A stretch of 64,000 nt of DNA from Petaurus breviceps papuanus (taxonomy: Eukaryota > Chordata > Mammalia > Diprotodontia > Petauridae): positions 377,353-441,352 of the forward strand of contig JAMXIF010000031.1 of NCBI GenBank assembly GCA_028583685.1, read 5' to 3'. The notes under the pieces were generated by a model. The model was not told the DNA's origin. It was given only the letters and a program-made list of their open reading frames with translations, and made no database searches. The position numbers were made by a program, and so were the translations under genes. Shown in pieces: positions 30,636 to 41,285 of this stretch. How positions within the stretch are numbered: the stretch's first letter is position 1; each line of letters starts with the position of its first letter.

Positions 30636-30764
30636 TCAGTTCTTCCTAACATTTGAGGATGTGGCTGTCACTTGCAGACAGAAATGGGGATATTGACTTA
30701 CCTGGACACATAGTATGTGATGAAGGAGAACTATGATGCCTTGAGTTCTTTGAGTGCTAGTAAG
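30636..30764 (+). pseudogene. Decayed KRAB-A box exon of a dead zinc-finger gene
   Basis: After a TTTCAG acceptor (30634-30639) the sequence reads LTFEDVAVTCRQKWGY, the KRAB-A opening (family pattern VTFEDVAVxFxxEEW). Frame is then lost around 30695; in another frame it reads MKENYDALSSLSA, the KRAB-A end (family VMLENYxNLVSLG). The two Glu before the Trp are Gln-Lys here, and the donor is TAG|TAAG where GGTAAG is expected. A KRAB-A box in a live protein recruits TRIM28 for heterochromatin silencing; this one cannot. The fingers of the same gene probably follow at 32.6-35.6 kb on the same strand. No KRAB-B exon is recognised between them. Confidence 0.75.
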
Positions 30765-31654
30765 TTGATGTTCTATGTCCTGGGGAAGATAGAATTTTAG
30801 AAAAAGTGAAGGTAGTTTCTCTGATCTATGTCTCATCTAGTCTCTGAATTGGAAACATTGTGACAGATAGATCTGGTAGGTTGAGGCTGGTAAGAGGCTC
30901 TTACTGAAGAAAAATATTTTTGACTCATATCCATTTAGGAAGTAAGAAAATTTATGTTATGTTCCCAAGAGTGTGAATGAAAAAGGAGCAGATTTTGGTG
31001 AGGGAAAGAACAGTAGAGAGAAGATGCTAAAAGTGGAAATGACAAGAACCAGACTAGGATGAACTCTTGGAAATCAAGGTACTAGAGGGTGTCCAGTTGG
31101 AAGTGTTGATGGGAGTGCAAAGAGGAAGGGAAACACTTCTTTTTCTCTTAATCTGACACGTGGCCTGGGTTTGGTTTCTGCAGCACAAGGAAGAAAGAGC
31201 AGGTGTTTGTTAGATGTAAGCCTTGGCATAATAGAACCACAAACTGAGAATTTTTATTGACTTTGCTTCTGACAGGCAGGTTGGGAGCCCTTCCAGATGT
31301 ATTTTGTAGGCTAGTAAAGGTTTTATGAACATGGAAAGATCATCAGCATCCGGTGAAAAGAGCTGTAGGGAGCTCACTCTTGAATGATTATCTTTCTTGC
31401 TTTTCCTGTGGGACTACCAATTCAGGCCAGGAACTTAGCCAACAAACATCTTGGATCAAATACCCATGTGTTTGTAATTCTAGTTACTGTGGAGAAATAC
31501 AGAGTAAATAACAATATTGTCTTTACCCATAAAAAGCTGGAAATCTTATGATTTGTCAGCAGGAATTCAATTCAGCAAACATGTATTAACACCTACTATT
31601 TGCAAGGCACTGATCTAAGTAGGTACCAGAGATGCAAAGCCAAAAAGGAAATTG

Positions 31655-31745
31655 TCAGGGCAAGAGGCTTCAGCTTCAGCCTTGAGGCCACATATAGCCC
31701 TCTAGGACCTCAAGTGTAGCCCTTTGACTGAATCTAAACTGAATT
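31655..31745 (+). mobile_element. hAT remnant
   Basis: CCTTGAGGCCACATATAGCCC and TCTAGGACCTCAAGTGTAGC match the fragment at 20885-20970, a Charlie-like end. Confidence 0.5.
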
Positions 31746-32124
31746 CAAATCCTGTTTTGGGTGTGGAGACAGCAAGTCCAGAGATAAATGCATAGAGGGT
31801 AATTTGAGAAGGGAGAAATTTTATATTTGCAACTGGGATTGGCATTACTACCAAGAGAAGCAGGGCATTTGTCAAAGGAGGTGGCAACTGAGGTGAACCT
31901 TGAAGGAAAATCAGTATTTTGGATGAGTGAGTGACCCTTTGTCCCATCTTTCTGCATGGACACATTATAGACTAGTAAAGTTTGAAGCCTGCTCAATTTT
32001 ATGCCCTCACTACCTGTGTGACTTGGGCAAATCACTTATTTTCTCCTTTACCAGCCCTTCCTATACTAAATCTGATCCTATGATTCTACTTTTGCATAAT
32101 CCTCATTTAGCAGCCCCCCTCATC

Positions 32125-32319
32125 CATGGGTTCTTAACCTATTTTATGTCACAGACTCCTCTGGCAGTCTTTTAAAGCCTATGGAGATCTTCTCAGAATA
32201 ATGTTTTTAAATGCATAAAATAAACTACATATAGGATTGTGACAGAAACCTATTATATTTAAATACAATTATCAAAATACTAAGAAAACAAGCTCAGGGA
32301 CCTCAGGTTAAGAATCCTG
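32125..32319 (+). mobile_element. MITE with TTCTTAACCT inverted ends, second copy
   Basis: Left end CATGGGTTCTTAACCT and right end AGGTTAAGAATCCTG are inverted matches. The middle (TCTCAGAATAATGTTTTTAA, ATGCATAAAATAAACTACAT) is the same family as 7783-8005. Confidence 0.7.
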
Positions 32320-32554
32320 TAGATAATACTGGCTTCTTTTTCTCCAATGGGCTTTGTTGGTTACAAAGCCTTTTCAGGACGATTCTGAGAAATAGCAATT
32401 AGATGGGGATTTCCCAGTGGGACAAGATGAGGCAAGTTCTCTAATCCTAAACCATAAATAGTCTTGGGGAAAGAGCCCAAGTCCCCATGACAGATAGTTT
32501 GGTGAGAACTAATAATAGAGGCTCTAGGATATATGATAGGTCTTTTCTCATCCT

Positions 32555-32841
32555 CTCTTCAGGTGAACTAGCTGACACAGAGAAGCTTAAATACCAAGAG
32601 ATATCAGTCTCAGAGCACCAAGGGACCCAATGTCCCCTGAAACATTGTCTTGACTCTGGAAAACCGTCCAGAAAATGACATGAAATGATGGTACACAAAG
32701 GAACATGCCCAGAACGTGGAAAGTGCTTTCGGCAGAAGTTAGCCTTGATGACTCACCGTAGTAATGAGTGCCCCTTCCCTAAGTGTGGGTGATGCTTTGC
32801 CCAGAAGCAACATCTGAGAAAACCAAATAGGTGTAAAACAG
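32555..32841 (+). pseudogene. Zinc-finger exon of the dead KRAB gene, part 1
   Basis: Begins after CATCCTCTCTTCAG (ends 32562) with an acidic lead, then two decayed C2H2 units. The first reads CPERGKCFRQKLALMTH, with Arg where the second Cys should be and no final His. The second reads CPFPKCG, a stop, then CFAQKQHLRK. The GKxFxQKxxL backbone is intact enough to be sure of the family. An LTR-like insertion follows at once. Confidence 0.78.
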
Positions 32842-34021
32842 TGTAATGCCATGCAAAGGCAACTTCCCAAGGTTCAAAATACCAGCATAGGTGCTCTCCA
32901 TTTTATTCAGTGACAAATTAAGAACAGAGAAGATCAAAATATCATTCAAAATACAGCATTTACTAAGTGTGATTCAATAATCTCCAAGTACTACCCACAA
33001 GTGTGATTTAATCAAGTACTACTCCACCCCTGGACATTACATTCATTTAATCAGTCACAAAGTCCCTCTTCTAAATACTACTCCACCCCTAGGCTGTACA
33101 TTCATTTAGTCCATCACAAAGCCCCTGTTCTCAAATGGAGATTAGTTTCCAATCATAAGTAAAGTACATTCATTTGTTCAATCACAGAGCACAAAAAGGT
33201 CAAAAGTTTCCCACCCTTGGATCACAATTGAATCTACCCCAGAGTTACAACAAGCTTACACACTGCATTTAATACCCAAATGGAGGTCTTTTCTTCATCT
33301 TGACACAAGGCAAGTTCTCAGCAATCTTTGTTCCTGGGGAGACAAAGCTTAGCAAGGCCACAAGATACATTGCCAGTGTCTTCATTAATTCCTTCTCTGT
33401 CTGCAGAACAGTCCTAGGACCCCTGAAAACATTAGCAAAACCCTCTTCCAGGATTTCTGTAAACATACAACAAGAAAATCCTTCTTCAGGGCTTCTGAAC
33501 CAACAGCAAGGTTCCAAAACTTCTGCAATAACAGGACTGTCCTTCACCAGTGGACAGAATTCACTCTCTGTCTGCAGAACAGTCTCAGGAGCTCTGAACC
33601 AACAGCAAGGTTCTCAGACCTTTGCAACAACAGGACTGTCTTTCACCAGTGGACAAATCTGGCAAAACAATATCAAAACAGACAGACAAAGTACCAGCAT
33701 AACAGCCATGTATCCTCAGTCCTTGGCAGCTCTGGGTGGCAGCTCTCAAAGTCCTGGGCAATTCAAAGTGGCCCTCAGCAATCCTCTCAGTCTCTCTCTG
33801 CCTCCAAGATGCTGCTTCTAAAAAGTTCTTCTGCCTCTCTCTTTTCTTGTGTCTCTCTAAATTTATGTTATCAGCTCCTCCCAGTTCAGCACTCTCCTTT
33901 CACATCAACAAGTCCATCCCACAAGTGGGATTTACAAGCTCTGGGTTTTAACATTATCAAACCAAAAACCAAGCCAATACAGGGGGAACTTTAAATTACA
34001 TTAGTATTACAAACAGTGAAC
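32842..34021 (-). mobile_element. LTR-like insertion (endogenous retrovirus fossil) splitting the finger exon
   Basis: About 1.18 kb without zinc-finger words, between two finger blocks. It runs from TGTAATGCC to ATTACAAACA, the TG...CA form of an LTR read from the minus strand. It contains an internal tandem unit of roughly 100 bp (GAACCAACAGCAAGGTTC twice; GTCTGCAGAACAGTC twice; TTCACCAGTGGACA twice), as some retroviral U3 regions do. Flanking GTGTAA and GTGAA may be the target duplication. The exact borders and family are unproven. Confidence 0.5.
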
Positions 34022-34515
34022 ACCCTTTTCCCAGCCTGGAGTGGGTGGTACTTTCCCCAAAAGCAAGACTTCAAGAAATAATAGCATATGCACAATGGTG
34101 TATACCCATTCCCTTTACCTGACTATGAGTACCACTTCACCCAAAAGTAGGATCTGAAAAATCACCAGTTGGTGCAGAGAGGTGAAAATCTCTTTTCTTA
34201 CTTCAAGTATGAGAGATACTTTTGGAAGAAGTGAGCTCTAATGCTGCTGCACGATGAGGAACAGCAAACAGTCATTTTCTGGTTTTGAGGGTAATACATG
34301 CTTCCAGTAGAAATAGGCTCTGGTGATCATCCTGTACATAATGGGAAGCAGCCATTTGATTGTCCTGAGTGCAAGAAAGGTTTTGTTTTTTGGCAAAAGC
34401 AGGCCTCGGTGGGCTCTGGTGACCCATTATTGGGTGTATACTAAGGAGCATTCCTTAGGTGCTCAGAGTGTGGGCACCACTTGATTCAAAAGCAGGAAGT
34501 GAAGAATGTTAACCT
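34022..34515 (+). pseudogene. Zinc-finger exon of the dead KRAB gene, part 2
   Basis: At least four or five decayed finger units in a row. Readable pieces: WYFPQKQDFKK (34045-34080), DYEYHFTQK, stop, DLKNHQLVQRGE (34122-34190), YERYFWKK, stop, ALMLLH (34205-34255), FDCPECKKGFVFWQKQ (34350-34400) and LRCSECGHHLIQKQEVKN (34455-34510). Most Cys and His ligands are lost and frames shift between units. The GlnLys pair before the helix recurs from finger to finger, as expected for one array. Confidence 0.78.
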
Positions 34516-35399
34516 TCAAAAGTTTGGTTAAAGGAGACAAACAAATAGTGATATACAGTTATTTCATTTTATTCCCTTAAAACTAGCAACCTCAGGGAAG
34601 CTAGGTGGTGTAGTGAATAGAGCACCAGCCCTGGAGTCAGGATGACTGAAGGTTGAAATCCGACCTCAGACACTTAACACAAAAACTAGCCGTGTGACCT
34701 TGGGCAAGTCACTTAACCCCAATTGCCCTCCAAAAAGCAAAAAAAAAAAAAAACCCAAAACTAGCGAACTTGTACATACAAGGAGTCAGAAGCTAAGTTC
34801 TGTCTGAACAAAAGACTAAGAAAGCTTAAATACATTTTAGAATCATCCCAATTCAGAGTGGCTGTGTCACACAAATTTATGATCTCCATAAATGTTTAAT
34901 CATTGTATGAGAAAGGAATTTTCTTAATTGAATAGATGGGTAAATATGATAAAATAAGAGACTTGACAAAATGTCAATTGAAATTATGACTCAGGGTATC
35001 AGTGTTTTCTTTGCCATTAACATTCCATAACATAGTATATGTCCAAAAATATTAAAATAAGAAAAAGTCCTATTACTCAAGTTAATGCCTTGAGTTAAAG
35101 ATCTCATCTTTAATGGCCATAAGGTAAGCCTCATCTGGCTTTGTTGACATAGGAAGAGGTATTCTCCCATCTCACTCAGAGAACAAAGACAAAGCAGGGT
35201 CCGTTTGGAATTTATGATCTCAGGATGTCTGTTTTCCTCCCATATAGAGTATGCTCCAAGATAGGGGGAAATCCCACTTCTAGTCTTATCTGGTCTCTGG
35301 AGGTGCTGACACAGGAAAAGACATTTTTAAAGCAAAGCAATCTGTTTGATTAATTCAGACTTTGGTCAAAAATATGATATTTAATGATTATCAAGAAGT
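34516..35399. other. Gap in the finger array: SINE plus unassigned AT-rich sequence
   Basis: Holds the SINE at 34593-34756 and AT-rich text in which I cannot recognise fingers. Confidence 0.4.
34593..34756 (+). mobile_element. W-type SINE
   Basis: GGGAAGCTAGGTGGTGTAGTG to CAATTGCCCTCCAAAAAGC plus A-tail, flanked by AAAACTAGCAAC (34579-34590) and AAAACTAGCGAAC just after the tail. Confidence 0.88.
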
Positions 35400-35625
35400 A
35401 TCAGTGTGGCCAGTAAGTACCCTGATAGGCATCACTTTGACCAGAAATGGGACCTAAAGATGCATCAATATGAACAAAGTAGTGGGTGGTCCTTTCTTTC
35501 CTCCAAGTCCAACTCTCTCTTCATCCAAATATATCACCTAAAACAGCATCAGTACATTCATGGAAGTGAGCATACATTTGCATATCGGCATGCTTGGGAC
35601 CAGCCACCGAGCAATATAGTCAATG
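35400..35625 (+). pseudogene. Zinc-finger exon of the dead KRAB gene, part 3
   Basis: One open stretch still reads KYPDRHHFDQKWDLKMHQYE and NSLFIQIYHLKQHQYIHGSE. The second keeps LxxHxxxHG, the finger helix and linker start. Cys ligands are mostly gone. The SINE at 34.6 kb and AT-rich sequence separate this from part 2, so it could be the end of the same array or a second dead gene. Confidence 0.6.
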
Positions 35626-35811
35626 GTTATGTCAGCTTGAAATTGATCAAGCTTGGATCACTGGATTGTAGAACACAGGTCTTCCCTGTGATGTCCCTTT
35701 CAGGATGTACTCTTCACTATTGCATCATCTAATTCCTTTTAGCAGATCCAAATTTATCTATCATGTGTTCCATTCTCTAAGGACCTTGCTGGATAAGAGA
35801 TTGAAAAAAGG

Positions 35812-36285
35812 CATTGTACCACTGGAATATGCTCAGCAAAGAATGACCAGGACAGCGAGAGAACTGGAGACTATGAATGGACTAGTTGAAAGAAATGGGA
35901 ATGTTTAGTCTGGAGAAGTTTTAGGGAGGAATTATAGTTCTCTTTAAGTATCTGAAGTGCTACTATTAAGAAGAAGAGTATTCTGCTTGCCCCAAAAGGA
36001 CTGAATTAGTGGCAATTGGTAGAAGTTTCAGAGATGGAAATTTTAGCTCAATGTAAAGGGGAAACTTCTGAACAATTAGACGTGTCTAGAAGTAGACCAG
36101 GTACCTTTATACCTAGTATATCTACAATAGTAGATAGTGGTTATCTCCTCACTGGATGTCTTCAGGCAGAAGTTGGATTTGTTGGGGATGATGTAGATAA
36201 ACACATCTATTGGGGAGCTCTCTTTGGGTTGAACTGGTTGATTCTGGAAGACCCTTCCAAATCTGAGATTCTGTGATTCTTTATA
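35812..36285 (+). mobile_element. L3/CR1-type LINE ORF2 tail
   Basis: GGAATGTTTAGTCTGGAGAAG, GGCAATTGGTAGAAGTTTCAG and GAGATTCTGTGATTC follow the same layout as 11930-12425. Confidence 0.65.
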
Positions 36286-37067
36286 CTATTTCTTCTAAGG
36301 TCTGATAATGGTTTACTAAGAGAACATCTCTGAATTTAAATAGAAGGCTTCAATTCTTTAACACAAGAATGGAAAAAACTTTTGGAGAGCTTTTTTTGTC
36401 ATCATTTATTTGCCCAAAGGGGAAGGGTGAGATATGCCAGAAGTCAGATCAGCCACCCACAGGTTTCTAATCTCTCCAAGAAACTGATGAAGTATGAGAT
36501 AGTCTAGTGAAGCTCATGGAAGAAAAAGGTATGTAAAAAGGAAGGATTTTCCATCTTCAAAAATTCTTTTTTGATATAGAAACACCTCAAACTGTCATTA
36601 GTAAACACCTTAGAATTGATTTAGTTAACAGCAAACTGAGAGCAAAAACTAAGACATTAGTTGAAGGAATTCCAGGAGGTAGGAAAAGGGTGCTAATAAT
36701 GACTAACCCTACCCATGCCTTAAAGCCATCTAATGTGCTCCTTTATGCTGAGTGCCACAGATCGCTAGCTTCAGCCTTGAATAAAAGGAATGAATAATGT
36801 GGAAATTTCAGTGAGATTTTCATTAAGGAAAATCATTTAGGAAGAACCTTTCATTAGCCACCAAATCACACCACAGGTAAAGTTTGCCTTATATGAATAA
36901 GGATTATAATGACCAGCAGTGTTACATTCACTGCCTTTTTCGTAAGAGGCTCACAAAGTCGAGGAAATTTACTCTATCCTAGTTAACTTTCCATTAATTA
37001 TGTCTAACAATTTCATGGAAACATTCAGTAAGGTTTTACTGAATGACTATGGTATGAAAATAGCACA
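36286..37067. other. Unassigned AT-rich intergenic sequence
   Basis: No gene, RNA gene or clear repeat recognised in about 780 bp. Confidence 0.35.
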
Positions 37068-37185
37068 GCACCTTCCATATAACAGTCTACTCAATAAATG
37101 TTTATTTATAGCCATGTGACCTTGGGCAAGTCACTTAACCCCAGTTGCCCTCCAAAAAGCAAAATAAATAAATAAATGTTTATTT
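37068..37185 (+). mobile_element. L2 tail with a truncated W-type SINE inside
   Basis: AATAAATGTTTATTTA occurs before and after a 5'-truncated SINE (TAGCCATGTGACCTTGGGCA to CTCCAAAAAGC), a target duplication created within the L2 end. Confidence 0.6.
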
Positions 37186-37394
37186 AGTTGAAAATCACTT
37201 AAAACTAGACTGGCTTTCTCTAGGTCTGTAGCCATAAGTGAACTACCTTCTCTCACCATTTGTGTATGTGCTCAGAATGATTTTTTTCATATTTGCTTAA
37301 GAAAAAAAAGTTATCTCAGCTTGTTGGTGAAGTGGATATAATGGGGTACAGTCTCTGGGAACCCCCTTGGGTCCCCTAAACCCAAACCTCAACA

Positions 37395-38175
37395 GATAGA
37401 GTGCTAAAATTGGAGTCAGGAAGACCTAAGTTCAAATCCAGCCTTGGACATTGTAGCAGCAAGCACCCCAAGCATCCTCAGGGTGGCTGCCAACACAGGT
37501 TCTTGGATCTGCTTTGTTAAAGGAAAGCAACTCAAAATGGGTTAACAAGCTTACTTTAATCAGTCAAACACGTATCGTTTACCTAGTTCAGGGGAAAGAG
37601 GTCAGCACCCTGAACTTCAGAATATACAGACAGAATTATCAAGACAGAAACAGATCAAGGAGACAGATTTCAAACTGTCCAACCATTACATCCATACCCA
37701 ATCAACATCTGGGTTTCAACATCTGGGTTTTTCAAATCGAGGCAGGGCTCTCAACAAGGGCTTCCCAGAATCCATATCAAATCACAGAACACTTCTGAAA
37801 GTGAGCCCCAAAACAAAGCTACACATCAGGGCTTATATAGCCTTCTCCTGGCTCAGAGAATGTAACAACCTTATTGACTCACTGGCCAATCAAGAAGTAT
37901 CTACTGAAAAACAAGCCTCCCACCCCAGGCTCCAGGTGCACTTTAGCCTAGGGGCAGGGAAGATCTTACAAATTTACATTCCCATTACAGACATTTACCG
38001 ACTATATGACTCTGGGCTATTCAACTCTGTTTGCCTCAGTTTCCCAATCTGTAAAATGGAGATAATAATTGCACATACCTCCCTTGGCTATCTTAAGTAC
38101 TAAATAAGAAAGTATTTGTAAAGTGCTTGGCACATAACAAGTGCTATATAAAGCTATTAGTATTTATTATCATTA
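37395..38175 (+). mobile_element. MIR split by a solo LTR
   Basis: The MIR head at 37395-37451 (TTGGAGTCAGGAAGACCTAAG) and the rest at 37990-38175 (GACTATATGACTCTGGGC, CAATCTGTAAAATGGAGATAA) join in order once 37452-37989 and one GACAT are removed. Confidence 0.75.
37452..37989 (-). mobile_element. Solo LTR, family X (endogenous retrovirus fossil)
   Basis: 538 bp, TGTAGCAGC...CCCATTACA, flanked by GACAT at 37447-37451 and 37990-37994. On the minus strand it has CTATATAAG about 150 bp in and ATTAAAG near the end. It matches 12632-13141 nearly throughout and keeps a short internal repeat (CAACATCTGGGTTT twice) that the other copy lacks. Confidence 0.88.
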
Positions 38176-39594
38176 ATATCTATTCTATATTATAGATAAT
38201 AATACTTATCATTATTAAGATAGCTATTATTATTAAGAAAAATTTAGTACTTTATATTTGGGGGACAAGCCTGCCAGTGACAAACTTGTTAATTAAAATA
38301 GAATATTCTAACTCTAAGCAACTCTGCTGAGAGAAAGAAATCCCAGAAAAGTGGTTTCCCCATGCCTTTGAAAGTTTCTGAAACAAGCTACCTAGTTTCA
38401 GAATATCTATATATCTATCTAATATTCAGAATATCTAAATATCTATAGTAGATAGGTACCTACCAAGCTACCTATCTACTCAGCGATTTACAGTATTCCC
38501 AAACAAAGATGAACTTCTACAATAAGGTAAAATCTAGTTACATAGCTCAGGTGAAAATTCAGTTAATAGTTTTTATTCATCAAACAGAACAACAATCAAA
38601 CAACTTTTTAGAAGACTGTTTAGAATAATTTTTCTAATACCAATCTCTTCTAAATACTCCATCTAAGAATTCTTGGTCAAAAATGAACTCAAGAGATACT
38701 TCTATTAAATAAATTAAAACCTCTTCTTTTCACTTAGTCCATTACCCTAATCACTTCATGGGTGGAGTCTTTCCTGGGCTGAATAGGTCTTTTCCCTTTA
38801 GAAGTTGGTTAGGTTTTTGATAAGAATTTCATAAAAAAATTCATTGCAGGCTATTGTTTTGGGAATTGATAGAGACTGATTTCATTGGGAACATCTGACT
38901 AAAGCACTCTCCTAATATTATTTTGTAAAATATATCCTCACAAGGAAATGGGATGGGGGACAGGGAGCAGAAGGGCCTTCAGACTACTTCTTCTGCACCA
39001 TGTCCTGTTAGACAAAGTTGATTGTGACATATGACATTGGTTTTGGAGTCAGGAAAACCCAGATTCACTTCCAAACTCAAATGTTGTACAATCCTGGACA
39101 AGTCAGTTAACCTCTCTGTCCTTCAATTTCCTCATCTGCAAAATGGAGAAAATAATCTCTGAAGCACTTACCTCACAGTTTTCATGAGAATCCAACTACA
39201 TGTTTCTAAACCCCTTTGCAACCCTTAAGGTGCTACAGAAATGTCATTTATCACCTGCCTTTTCATGAGGACCCAAAAGCAATTAAGTGGGAAGGGGAGA
39301 TAAATTTATTCTGACCTAATATTTGAGTCCTCTTTAAATAATAATAATAAAAAAGAATCATCTCCAGTTTTGTAGTATTTTCCTTACTGACAGATGGGGT
39401 AGGAAATCAGGATATTTAAACTCCTTTGCCTTTGTTAAAATATTAGAGGGAGGGAAGAAGGAGCTTCCTCTAGGATTCTTAATTTGGTGTTAAGAACTTG
39501 ATGCACCTCTTAATCCCAACATGAACATAGAGGTTTTGATCTATTTGAAGGACTGTTCAGTGGAAAAAGGATGGGACTTCTTTGTTTCTACTTT
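38176..39594. other. AT-rich intergenic sequence with one MIR
   Basis: TA-rich blocks at 38160-38240 and 38405-38450; MIR (+) at 39030-39262 (TTTTGGAGTCAGGAAAACCC, TCATCTGCAAAATGGAG). No gene. Confidence 0.45.
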
Positions 39595-39790
39595 GTGAGA
39601 TTATCTGCATTTTATCCTGTTTATATCATGTCTGTACCTAGTTGTCTCCCCCACTAGACTGGGATCCATGGGATCCTTGAGTGAAGGGATTTTTTTGTGT
39701 GTGCGTTTCTTTGTCTCCCTAGCCCTTAGCACAGTCCCTGCCACGAAGTGGGCCTTAATACATTCTTGTGGACTTGACTTAACGTGGATG
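39595..39790 (+). mobile_element. L2 3' end
   Basis: TTTTATCCTGTTTATATCATG, CTTAGCACAGTCCCTGCCAC, TTAATACATTCTTGTGG. Confidence 0.6.
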
Positions 39791-39899
39791 GAGAAGGCAT
39801 ATTTAGGCCCAATAAGAGAAAATGTCAGGAAATATGATTTAGGCGTACTGTATGGCGTCAAAAGGAATTACATTAAAATGGACTGGGCTGCCCTGGGGA

Positions 39900-41285
39900 C
39901 AGCCTCCTCCATGGAGGTCTCCCAGTCCAGGCTAGCTAGCCGCATGACCACACAGTGCCGAGAGGGCCTTACAGGAGATAGGGGTTGTGCTAACCGAGCT
40001 CTGTGCCGGCTTCCAAATTGGAAAGTTTTATACATCTTCTACACCTTCATCTGCCCAAGACGGGGCAGCTAGGGCTCAGGTTCTTCTTTCAAATGGAGAT
40101 GACCACCTCTTACGGTTTATCGTGTCGTCCTAAGGATCAAATATAATCATTTAGATTGTATTATATTGGATTTTGGCCAAGTTAACCCACTTCTCTGTGC
40201 CTCGGTTTCCCCATCTGGAAAAACAAAAAAATTGGCACAGGGGATCGCTAAGGTTATACGCAGCTCATTAAATACAGAATCTATTAGGGCCTCCACGGAT
40301 GCGGACGCCGTCCCCTCATCCCACCAGCAGGAATGGCGGGAAGGACGAAGCTGCTTTGGGGGCTGACCGTGGACAGACAAACCACCTTTTGTAGCCCAGG
40401 CTTAAGAACAAAGAAGCACACATCCGGGTACTGACGGACGGCCTCTGAGGCCCAAACAACCAGCCCATAGCAACAGCTCCGTTCTAGACGCTACTTTCTT
40501 GACCGTCACCGGAAGTGATAACCACAATCGTTGGGCTTACTTCACTGTGCTCCGTCCCCTCCTAGGGATGCCTCCGCCTCTCCTTGCCCGAAATTTTGAG
40601 CTACAATCCCAGATCTGACCCCAGGAGTGGTTGTAGCCATAGGAGGACTACGCTACTTCACAAGACTACAATCCTATCTTCCAGGATACACTGTACTTAC
40701 TCGTTGAAGCCTTTCTAGTGGTTACAGAAAGGTTCCATCTGTCCCAGGATGCAACGCTTCTCCTTGAAGCGAAGGGTCAATTTGGACAGCAATGGACGAC
40801 GGGAATTGTAGTCCTCGCAAGATTTCCTCCCTCCCCCTTCTAACCTAGACCCTGGCGCCAGATCCACAGGCCATTGGCTGGGACGAGAGACTCATTAAAA
40901 CCAGAAAAGGAGGTTTCTGCAGTTTTGACTTCGCTTACGTAGCTATTCTTCCGATTGCCCGCAGAAACTGAATTAGAAGGGACAAAGAGTGAGCTGGGAA
41001 AAAGCCCAGGCAAGCCAGGGTTCCAGCCTAAGCCGTGCTGTTCAGGGGTCACTGGTGTGGCCAGGGGCGAGTTGCTGCCTCGCTTTCTGAGACTCAGTTT
41101 TCTAATCTGTGAAGCGCGGAGTTGACTAGGACGAAGTCTCGCAGTTTCTGAAATCTATGAGTTAAGTGTATTGGAAGCAGCTTCACAGAACCCTGGTTAA
41201 AAACGCCTCGTTTAATCCGACCTGCACCTGAATCAGAACCCGTCCTCCAGTGCACCTGGCCAGTGGTCATACGCAGCTGGAAGCC
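39900..41285. promoter_or_regulatory. CpG-enriched TATA-less promoter-like region (ETS and ZNF143-type sites)
   Basis: CpG dinucleotides, rare elsewhere in the window, are frequent here (GGATGCGGACGCCGTC, GAAGCGAAGGG, TGGCGCCAG). Sites seen: CACCGGAAGTGA (about 40508-40519, GABP/ETS type); GAGCTACAATCCCAG (40598-40612), GACTACAATCCTAT (40664-40677) and reverse GGGAATTGTAGTCC (40801-40814), all fitting the ZNF143/THAP11 pattern ACTACAANTCCC; and TCCCAGGATGCAAC (about 40743), like its second half. No TATA box is seen. Such site clusters mark housekeeping and KRAB-zinc-finger promoters. On the minus strand CAACGA|GTAAGTACAG (donor at 40700-40695) would make a good first-exon end; on the plus strand the best donor is CTCAG|GTAAGC at 41935. 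No coding exon was recognised in either direction. Confidence 0.6.

Noticed and set aside
33300-33821. 173-codon open frame rich in Ser/Gln
   Set aside because: It lies inside the LTR-like insertion, in low-complexity repeated text, with no domain or splice context.
39668-40072. 134-codon open frame near the promoter-like region
   Set aside because: It begins inside an L2 tail and shows no protein-like composition.
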